DNA from: an uncultured Pelagibacteraceae bacterium | GTDB taxonomy: Bacteria > Pseudomonadota > Alphaproteobacteria > Pelagibacterales > Pelagibacteraceae | NCBI GenBank assembly: GCA_902536205.1 | Contig: CACAWM010000003.1 | Coordinates: forward strand, 1 to 39,104 | Length of the DNA: 39,104 nt | Reading direction: 5' to 3' | Part shown: positions 32,955 to 39,104 of the stretch, piece by piece | Position numbering within the stretch: the first letter of the stretch is position 1 | Layout: the number at the start of each line of letters is the position of its first letter | The notes under the pieces: model-generated | Database searches by the model: none | The model's input: only the letters and a program-made list of their open reading frames with translations | Told to the model about the DNA's origin: nothing | Translations under genes and position numbers: made by a program

Positions 32955-34183
32955 CTTATATACGATCCTAACCTTTGTTTAATAATATCCTTATCTTTAA
33001 GGCTGTCTCCGCAGGAGTTTACAATAATAACTTCAGATGATTTTAATTTGGGTGCTAATCTTATTGCTTCCGCAAAAGCATGAGAAGGCTCAAGTGATGG
33101 AGAAATATTTTCAAACTTTGAAACAAGTTGGTAAGCTTTGAGAGCGTCCTCATCACTTGCAGATGTGTATGTTGCTCTTTTTGCATCTTTGAGAAAACAA
33201 TGCAGCGGAGAAATGCCTGGATAATCTAATCCCGCAGATATTGACTTTGTTGAACCTATCTGACCTTCTTTGTCTTGTATGACGTATTGAGCAGCACCAT
33301 GAAGAATGCCAATTTTAGATCCATTAGTTAAGGGGGCAGCGTGAAGCTTGCTATTTTTAGGACCTCCTGCTTCTACACCAATTAACTGAGCCCGGGTATG
33401 CATAAACTCATTCCAGAACCCCGCTGCCGAACTACCTCCACCGACACAATTAATTAATTTTAATTTGTCAGGTATTTTTCCAAATTCCTCTTTAACTTGT
33501 TCTATTAATTCTCTTGAAATTTGAGCAGTTGACCAAGCGCAGATCTTAATAAATATATTTGGACCCACAGTTGAACCAACACACATATGAGTAGTATCAC
33601 AATTTGAAACCCAGTATCTCATGCACTCACTTACAGCGTCCACAAGTGTTTGACTTCCAGTAGTTACTGGAACTATTTCTGCTCCATTTTTTCTTATAGC
33701 CTCAACATTAGGTCTTTGTCTTTTAATATCTTTTGCTCCCATAAAAATTTTACACTTAAGGCCAAATTTCTTAGCTGCCATTGAAAGCATTTTACCTGCA
33801 TAGCCAGCACCTGTATCACCAACAATAAATTTCTTCCCTGCCTTTTTAGCTATTAAGCAATGAACCGTTGCATTATAAATTTTGTGAGCCCCGCCATTGG
33901 CCTCAGAAACCACTTTTGCGTAGATTTGAGCTCCCTTGAGATAATCTGATAAATTTTCTAATTTAATTAGAGGTGTCGGGGCACCTACGTAAGTTCTAAA
34001 GTAGTAGTCTCTTTCTTTAAGAAATTTTTTATCTTTTCTCAATTTGGCAAATAGTTTAGTTAAGTCATCTATAGGCTTTTTAAGAGTCTCAGGTATAAAA
34101 TTTCCACCAAACCTACCCCCATACATAAAGTTTTTATCATGTTGGTCGATTAAAGGTATATTTTTTTTAATTTTTAATCTCAT
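32951..34183 (-). CDS. trpB: tryptophan synthase beta subunit, divergent
   Basis: A 410-residue PLP enzyme with the TrpB opening (YGGRFGGNFIPETL), the PLP lysine Lys101 in NGGAHKIYN, MGAKDIKRQRPNV, ISAGLDYPGI and LEPSHAFAEAI. Gene order trpF-trpB-trpA supports the assignment. Several positions that are invariant in ordinary TrpB differ: ETGAGQHG reads DTGAGYAG (Asp123 for the catalytic Glu), GGGSN reads GGGSS, and VNLSGRGDKD reads VNSCGDSLKDKD (Cys391 for the Ser facing the PLP nitrogen). It overlaps trpF by 17 bases. Confidence 0.85.
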   Translation of the reverse strand: MRLKIKKNIPLIDQHDKNFMYGGRFGGNFIPETLKKPIDDLTKLFAKLRKDKKFLKERDYYFRTYVGAPTPLIKLENLSDYLKGAQIYAKVVSEANGGAHKIYNATVHCLIAKKAGKKFIVGDTGAGYAGKMLSMAAKKFGLKCKIFMGAKDIKRQRPNVEAIRKNGAEIVPVTTGSQTLVDAVSECMRYWVSNCDTTHMCVGSTVGPNIFIKICAWSTAQISRELIEQVKEEFGKIPDKLKLINCVGGGSSAAGFWNEFMHTRAQLIGVEAGGPKNSKLHAAPLTNGSKIGILHGAAQYVIQDKEGQIGSTKSISAGLDYPGISPLHCFLKDAKRATYTSASDEDALKAYQLVSKFENISPSLEPSHAFAEAIRLAPKLKSSEVIIVNSCGDSLKDKDIIKQRLGSYIR

Positions 34184-34775
34184 TTATCTTTTTTATAAAA
34201 TTTTTTACCTTAAGATGGTTTTTGAAACCTAATTGATTTTCTAAACTAGATGATAAATCAAAAAAGTTAACCCCTAATTTACTTATATTTTCTATATTAT
34301 CTACTGAGATGGATCCAGCTAAAGCATACTTAGTGCCCAAAGGAAGTTTTGCAATCAAATTTTTGGGGAATGTCATAGATTTTTCCATACCTGGTGTATC
34401 GAATAATATTATATCGGCATTATCAAATTCTTTATATTTACCAATATCCTTTTCCTCTTTAACTTTAATTGCCTTGATAACCTTTAAACCCATACTCTTG
34501 ATGTCATCCAATCTCTTTTTAGACTCAGATCCATGCAGTTGAATGAAATCAAAATTCCCAATAATATTTTTTTTGATAAATTCATCACTTGGATCAACTG
34601 TAACTGCAACAAATGCAGAGTTTTTTTTATCATACTTCGAGAGTAAATTGATATCTGAAATATTTACATTACGAGGAGATTTTTCATAAAATACAAAACC
34701 TAAATAATTTACTTTAAGGTCAATACAAAGCTGAACATCTCTGGTTGGATTTAAACCACAAATTTTTATTTTCAT
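34167..34775 (-). CDS. trpF: phosphoribosylanthranilate isomerase
   Basis: A 202-residue TIM barrel. Cys6 (IKICGL) and Asp126 (ILFDT) are the catalytic acid/base pair; LGFVFYEKSPRNV and the C-terminal DLSSSLENQLGFK are family marks. It isomerises PRA to CdRP in tryptophan synthesis. The usual GG[TS]G phosphate-site motif after Asp126 is replaced by PGMEKSMTF, and AGG is AGS. Its ATG overlaps the TAA of pyrF (TAATG). Confidence 0.88.
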   Translation of the reverse strand: MKIKICGLNPTRDVQLCIDLKVNYLGFVFYEKSPRNVNISDINLLSKYDKKNSAFVAVTVDPSDEFIKKNIIGNFDFIQLHGSESKKRLDDIKSMGLKVIKAIKVKEEKDIGKYKEFDNADIILFDTPGMEKSMTFPKNLIAKLPLGTKYALAGSISVDNIENISKLGVNFFDLSSSLENQLGFKNHLKVKNFIKKINEIKN

Positions 34776-35437
34776 TATCTTAACTCTTTAGTAAGATTTC
34801 GAATATTTTTTTTGATATTCCCTTGAGTTATTGCTCGTCCAATTACCAACCAATCAGACTCGACTTTCTTAGCTTCCATAGAACGTTTCTGATCATAATT
34901 TCTTTTTCCTATCTGAATTCCAGGTGTTATAATTTCATTTTTAAAAATTTTTCTTACCGCATTAACTTCATATGGGCTACAGACTATAGCATCTAAAGCT
35001 GCTTTCTTTGCTAGTTTTGCTTGATGAATTACTAAATTTTTTACAGATTTGTTATAGCCAATTAATTTTAAATCTTTGTTATTCAGTGATGTTAAAGTTG
35101 TTACACCAATAATTTTCGTTTGTCTGGATATTTTTTTCACTGCTTTTAATGCTGTTAAACCAGATGAAATATGAACTGTGAGATAATTAATTTTTAAATC
35201 TTTTAGAGCCTTTACAGTTGAAGTCATTGTATTTACCGTGTCGTTTAATTTTAAATCAACAAAAATTATTTTATTTTTTAATTTTGATATAAATTGTCTT
35301 CCATTTTTAGAATTCATGAATTCTAGCCCAAATTTATAACCAATTTTAATTTTACTAGATTGAGTTAGATTTATAATTTTTTTAACTCTTGATAGGCTAG
35401 TTGTGTCACAAGCTATAAATATTTTTGATTTTCTCAT
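34775..35437 (-). CDS. pyrF: orotidine 5'-phosphate decarboxylase
   Basis: A 220-residue class I OMP decarboxylase. The catalytic D-x-K-x-x-D motif is Asp61, Lys63 and Asp66 in FVDLKLNDTVNT; IACDTTSL opens the barrel, IGVTTLTSL and IVCSPYEV follow, and the phosphate-binding end is IITPGIQIGKRNYDQKR and VIGRAITQ. It makes UMP. It overlaps ihfB by four bases and couples to trpF by one. Confidence 0.94.
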   Translation of the reverse strand: MRKSKIFIACDTTSLSRVKKIINLTQSSKIKIGYKFGLEFMNSKNGRQFISKLKNKIIFVDLKLNDTVNTMTSTVKALKDLKINYLTVHISSGLTALKAVKKISRQTKIIGVTTLTSLNNKDLKLIGYNKSVKNLVIHQAKLAKKAALDAIVCSPYEVNAVRKIFKNEIITPGIQIGKRNYDQKRSMEAKKVESDWLVIGRAITQGNIKKNIRNLTKELR

Positions 35438-35715
35438 TCGTTTATAATTCTCTTTAAATTTTTCGACGGTTTAAATCTTAGTTTAACACGTTCTGGTTTA
35501 TATATTAATTCATTAGTTGCAGGATTGCGTGCGTTAAAATTTTCTTTTAATGTTTTCAAGTACCAACGACCTATTTCTCTAATTTCCACAGATTTACCGT
35601 TTTTCAAGGAGTTAAAAATACTTTCTGAAAAAGTATTTAAGATTTTTTCTATTTCTAATTGATTTAGCTTAGGGTTTTTATCTTTAAGCAGTTTAATAAG
35701 TCTTTTTCGAGACAA
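35434..35715 (-). CDS. ihfB: integration host factor beta subunit
   Basis: A 93-residue HU/IHF-family DNA-bending protein. Helices (LIKLLKDKNPKLNQLEIEKI and FSESIFNSLKNG) precede the strand SVEIREIGRWYL and the DNA-inserting arm with ARNPATNELI, whose proline intercalates in the minor groove. The start is TTG, immediately after the TAA of rpsA, with no alternative ATG; the purine-rich end of rpsA may act as ribosome binding site. Position after rpsA fits ihfB rather than ihfA. Confidence 0.88.
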   Translation of the reverse strand: MSRKRLIKLLKDKNPKLNQLEIEKILNTFSESIFNSLKNGKSVEIREIGRWYLKTLKENFNARNPATNELIYKPERVKLRFKPSKNLKRIINE

Positions 35716-37437
35716 TTACTTTTCTTTTTTATTTTTTTTACCGATTGCTTTTTCAAAAATTCCTTTAAGCGTTGCACCAGATTTTGTTGCACCTTCACCA
35801 AATTTTGCAATAAGAGATTTTTCTTCATCAATCTGCGCTGCTTTTACGCTTAATTTTATTCTTCTATTTTTAATATCCAGCTCTGTAATTTTTGCATCTA
35901 AAGCGTTGTCCTTTGAATAAACCTCTGGCCTTGCGTCAGCAGAGTCTTTAGCAAGGTCAGCTTTTCTAATTGTAACAATTAATTTTTTTTCCGGATCTAG
36001 AGCTACTTTAACACCTGTTTTAAGAACTTCATGTATTCGAGTTGTGATTATATTGCCAACTTTTTTCCCGTTATCTTTAAACCAATCTAACGGATCTTTT
36101 TCTAATGCTCTTTTTGAAAATCTTATTTTATCATCTTTAACTTCTAATATCTTGACGTTAATAATATCGTTCTTTTTAAATTTTTTTAAATCTTCAATAT
36201 TTTCTTGATAGGATATTTCTTTGTAATGCAACATTCCTGATAATTTTGACTCAGAAATTTCACCAAAAATAGCTTTATCAGTGATATTATTGACTTTAAT
36301 TTTTACCTCTTTTCCAACTTGATCTCTTATTTTATCCCAAGGATTTTTTAATGTTGCCTTGTAAGACAAAGAAATTCTTTTTGTTTCTTTATCAATAGAA
36401 ACAATTTTAAATTTTATCTTTTGTGAAACTGATAAAACCTTACTTGGTTTAATATTTCTGTTCGTCCAATCTAATTCTGAATTATGGATTAATCCTTCTA
36501 CACCATCCTCAATTTTTATAAAACATCCGTAGTCCATTATTTTTGTAACTTCACCATCATAAATTTCACCAATTTTATATTTCTTTTCAATTTTTTCATA
36601 AGGGTCCTCAGTCAATGCTTTGACTGACGCGGACACACGATTTGTTTCTTTGTCAATTTTTGTAATTTTTACCTTGAGGTTTTGGCCTATTGTCACTAAG
36701 TCAGCGGGCTTCTTCACTCTTCCATGACTTAAGTCAGAAACATGTAACAATGCGTCAATACCATTTATGTCTAAAAAAATTCCCCAATCTGTTGTTGCTT
36801 TCACAATCGCGTTGTCAATTATATCCCCTTCTTTAATATTTTTAAGAGCTTCAGTAACTTCTGCAATTTTACTTTTTTCCAAAACCGCTCTTCTAGAAAC
36901 ACAAACGTTACCTCTGTTTTTATCAATTCTTGTTGCAATAACTTTGACAGGAGTATTCATTAAATGATCTACTCTTTTTAGTGGTCGCACATCAATTTGA
37001 GAAGATGGCATGAAACAAGGTAAACCCTCCACAGTAGTGATAAATCCACCTTTAACCTTACCGGTAATATAACCAGTAAGTTCCTCTTTAGTTTCAAAAA
37101 CTTTTTCAAGTTTCTTCCAAGCTTTCATTTTTCTAGCTTTATCTCTGGAAACAACAATTTCGCCTTTAAAACTCTCTATTCTTTCAAGATAAACGTCAAT
37201 TTGCGAACCTACTTTGATTTTTGAAAGTTCATCATCATTTTTAAATTCCTCAATTGGAATCATCCCTTCCATTTTAGCTTTACAATCAACAACTATAAAA
37301 TTTTTAGTAATCTCTGAAACTGTAGCTTTAATGATCTCGTTTTCCTTTAGTTTTCTATCTTTAAAATCTTTATCAAGTAAATTTTGGAATTCTTTGAGTA
37401 AAGGATTTGATTGTTTCAGTTCTTGCTCAGTAGACAT
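35716..37437 (-). CDS. rpsA: 30S ribosomal protein S1
   Basis: A 573-residue protein built of six S1 (OB-fold) repeats; clear copies are GDIIDNAIVKATTDWGIFLD, GEIYDGEVTKIMDYGCFIKI and GNIITTRIHEVLKTGVKVAL, each followed by the linker type ISLSYKATLKNPWDK. It unfolds and delivers mRNA to the ribosome, which matters in a genome where many genes lack a clear Shine-Dalgarno. The tail is Lys-rich (KAIGKKNKKEK). The ATG lies 11 bases inside cmk and the TAA abuts ihfB. Confidence 0.95.
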   Translation of the reverse strand: MSTEQELKQSNPLLKEFQNLLDKDFKDRKLKENEIIKATVSEITKNFIVVDCKAKMEGMIPIEEFKNDDELSKIKVGSQIDVYLERIESFKGEIVVSRDKARKMKAWKKLEKVFETKEELTGYITGKVKGGFITTVEGLPCFMPSSQIDVRPLKRVDHLMNTPVKVIATRIDKNRGNVCVSRRAVLEKSKIAEVTEALKNIKEGDIIDNAIVKATTDWGIFLDINGIDALLHVSDLSHGRVKKPADLVTIGQNLKVKITKIDKETNRVSASVKALTEDPYEKIEKKYKIGEIYDGEVTKIMDYGCFIKIEDGVEGLIHNSELDWTNRNIKPSKVLSVSQKIKFKIVSIDKETKRISLSYKATLKNPWDKIRDQVGKEVKIKVNNITDKAIFGEISESKLSGMLHYKEISYQENIEDLKKFKKNDIINVKILEVKDDKIRFSKRALEKDPLDWFKDNGKKVGNIITTRIHEVLKTGVKVALDPEKKLIVTIRKADLAKDSADARPEVYSKDNALDAKITELDIKNRRIKLSVKAAQIDEEKSLIAKFGEGATKSGATLKGIFEKAIGKKNKKEK

Positions 37438-38083
37438 GTTTATTTTCTAAAACTCTTTCTACATATTTTGACATTTTTTTTAGCATAGATTTTTTACTTA
37501 ATTTTCCGGTGTCGATTACTACCGAATCTCTATGTCTAAGTAAAGGGGAGTTTTTCCTTCTAGTATCAGATATATTTCTTGCTTTAAGGGCAATTTTTAC
37601 CTCATTTAACTTTAATTTTGGATTGTTTTTTTTTAACTCTCTAAATCTTCTTTTGGAGGCAGTGTTTAAATTACAAATAAAATAAAATTTTATATCTGAG
37701 TCAGGTAAGATCTTCGTTGAAATATCTCTTCCTTCTATACAACATCTTTTGTTTAATTTTGAGAATCGTAGCTGATATCTTTTAAGTACATTTCGTATAT
37801 TATTAATTTTAGCTATTTTAGCAGAAACTTCAGATATATTTTGAGTGTGTAAATTTATTTTTTCTACATTTTTATAATTAAGTTTTTTAAATTTTTTTGC
37901 AAGAAAATTAATTTTTTTTTTTGGTTTGTATTTCAAAATTAAATATGCGGCATAACGATAAAGTAGGCCTGAAGAAAGAAATTTAAGCTTATACTTTTTC
38001 GAAATCATTTTTGCTCCAGTGGACTTTCCAGTTGCAGCTCCACCATCACAAGAAATTTTGAGATATTTATTTTTGTATTTCAA
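37427..38083 (-). CDS. cmk: cytidylate kinase
   Basis: A 218-residue NMP kinase with the P-loop GGAATGKST (14-22), the CMP-binding FLSSGLLYRYAAYL, CCIEGRDISTKILPDSDIKF and the lid-like RNISDTRRKNSPL. It phosphorylates CMP and dCMP. The likely start is a TTG 17 bases inside aroA, as no ATG is available near the conserved N-terminus. Confidence 0.92.
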   Translation of the reverse strand: MKYKNKYLKISCDGGAATGKSTGAKMISKKYKLKFLSSGLLYRYAAYLILKYKPKKKINFLAKKFKKLNYKNVEKINLHTQNISEVSAKIAKINNIRNVLKRYQLRFSKLNKRCCIEGRDISTKILPDSDIKFYFICNLNTASKRRFRELKKNNPKLKLNEVKIALKARNISDTRRKNSPLLRHRDSVVIDTGKLSKKSMLKKMSKYVERVLENKHVY

Positions 38084-39104
38084 ATTTTGCTCCTAAGCTT
38101 TTCATTATTTTTAAAAAAGAAGGCGATGAAGTAAATACTGTTTCAAAATTTTTAATTTTTGTTTTAGCATTAGTTAAAGCACCAAGTATAAAAGCGCACA
38201 TCGCCACTCTATGATCTCCTAAATTACCAACTGAAATATGTTTTTTATGAGCGTCAAAAGTTCCTTTTCCATAAATTTTCATTTCATCTTTTTTTAGTAT
38301 GGATTTAATTCCAATTTGACTCAAAATTTTCTTCATTTCGAGTGCTCTAGAGCTTTCTTTATTGGCTAGATCTGAAATACCTTTGAAAGTGGATACACCC
38401 TTTGTAAGAGCTGCAATTACAAATAAAATTAAATATTCATCTGTTGTACGTGAATATAACTTAGCAGAAACTTTAATTGGTTTTAATTTACAACTTTTTA
38501 CTAGTATGTCTCCCTTAATTTCATTATTTTCTTTTTTTAGATTATAAAATTTTATATTAGCTTTCTGGCTTTTTAAAATCTCGTAAAATCCAGTTCTTGT
38601 ATAATTAAGTCCAACATTTTTAATTATTAATTGTGAGTTTTTATTCAATAAAGTTAAAGCTGTAAAAAAAGCTGCACTACTTGGATCTCCCCCAATATTT
38701 AACGTTAGAGACTTCAATTGTTTTTTTCCGTAAACAGTAATTATTTTTTTTTTTGATTTTTTTATTTTTAATGCTTGTGAATTTTTAATTAAAAGATTTT
38801 CAGTATGGTCACGTGAACTAACTTTTTCATAAATTAAAGTATCTCCATAACTGTTTAAACCGGCTAAAATAACTGCAGATTTCAATTGAGCACTATTTCC
38901 CGACACATATTTTATACCCACAGGTAGTTGTGATGAAATAATTTTTAAAGGAAATTTGTATTTATTTTTTGGAATAAAAGTAGCACCAAATCTTTTCATT
39001 AAGTCTAGTAAACTTTTCATACTTCTTTTGTTTAGTGAATGATCACCTTTAAGATAAGCATAAATACCTGGAGTAGTTGAAAGAATACCTATCAATAGCC
39101 TTGC
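38067..39104 (-). CDS. aroA: 3-phosphoshikimate 1-carboxyvinyltransferase (EPSP synthase), 5' part outside window
   Basis: The frame stays open to the right edge (first residues ARLLIGILSTTPGIYAY), so the start is missing; about 345 of the usual 430-450 residues are present. Visible motifs are GDHSLNKRSM, SGNSAQLKSAVILAGL, SRDHTENLL, GDPSSAAFF, DEYLILFVIAALTKG and DHRVAMCAFILG, all standard EPSPS blocks. It joins shikimate 3-phosphate and PEP in the pathway feeding TrpFBA downstream. Confidence 0.95.
   Translation of the reverse strand, partial: ARLLIGILSTTPGIYAYLKGDHSLNKRSMKSLLDLMKRFGATFIPKNKYKFPLKIISSQLPVGIKYVSGNSAQLKSAVILAGLNSYGDTLIYEKVSSRDHTENLLIKNSQALKIKKSKKKIITVYGKKQLKSLTLNIGGDPSSAAFFTALTLLNKNSQLIIKNVGLNYTRTGFYEILKSQKANIKFYNLKKENNEIKGDILVKSCKLKPIKVSAKLYSRTTDEYLILFVIAALTKGVSTFKGISDLANKESSRALEMKKILSQIGIKSILKKDEMKIYGKGTFDAHKKHISVGNLGDHRVAMCAFILGALTNAKTKIKNFETVFTSSPSFLKIMKSLGAKFEIQK

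Noticed and set aside
1..39104. CRISPR arrays, insertion sequences, tRNA or rRNA genes
   Set aside because: No spaced direct repeats, transposase motifs, or cloverleaf/rRNA core sequences were seen, and almost no noncoding space is available for them.

Overview
The window is strongly AT-rich, almost fully coding, and has very short or negative gene spacing, small families of lone transporters, and frequent ATGA/TAATG gene junctions. Together with the order aroA-cmk-rpsA-ihfB-pyrF-trpF-trpB-trpA-accD-folC, this points to a streamlined marine alphaproteobacterium of the Pelagibacterales (SAR11) type. That placement is inferred from gene content and composition; no 16S or other rRNA gene is present, and I see no tRNA, insertion sequence, prophage or CRISPR array.

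Layout, left to right. (1) 1-5880: a lytic-transglycosylase-like lipoprotein, then a leftward operon msrA-sseA-adaptor-RND pump. The adaptor lacks the usual helical hairpin. (2) 5920-10047: an EamA exporter overlapping an AlkA-type DNA glycosylase, a DUF1330 protein, a purine phosphoribosyltransferase facing an AzgA-type purine permease, and a small lipoprotein. (3) 10085-14179: an hsp20 gene with a clear heat-shock promoter and a ROSE-like RNA thermometer, oligopeptidase B, a membrane-anchored J-domain protein and a GT9 glycosyltransferase. (4) 14227-19071: a DapA/NAL-family aldolase, cyclopropane-fatty-acid synthase, a very basic coiled-coil protein of unknown role, and a leftward trio of lipoprotein, small membrane protein and periplasmic metallo-beta-lactamase-fold hydrolase. 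(5) 19181-21414: ybgC, a 39-codon ORF ending in a strong terminator, and purE-purK. (6) 21415-25046: a leftward seven-gene array (small membrane protein, flavodoxin-fold quinone reductase, membrane protein, FAH-family enzyme, 36-codon ORF, SRAP/YedK protein, TauD-family dioxygenase). (7) 25157-30021: rlmN-like, ADP-ribosylglycohydrolase-like, rmuC, sbcB, thioredoxin. (8) 30018-39104: ten leftward genes, with no gap longer than zero bases between any two, from a truncated aroA to folC. This array mixes aromatic, tryptophan, pyrimidine, fatty acid and folate synthesis with ribosomal protein S1 and IHF-beta.

No large unknown system (toxin island, defence locus, secondary-metabolite cluster) is visible. 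The points most worth a second look are small: a short ROSE-like thermosensor behind an RpoH-type promoter; a 36-codon basic ORF locked between two genes by start/stop overlaps; a 39-codon ORF with its own terminator just before purEK; a 13-bp perfect hairpin directly after the start codon of a small membrane protein; a TrpB with substitutions at normally invariant active-site positions; and a hairpin-less RND adaptor.
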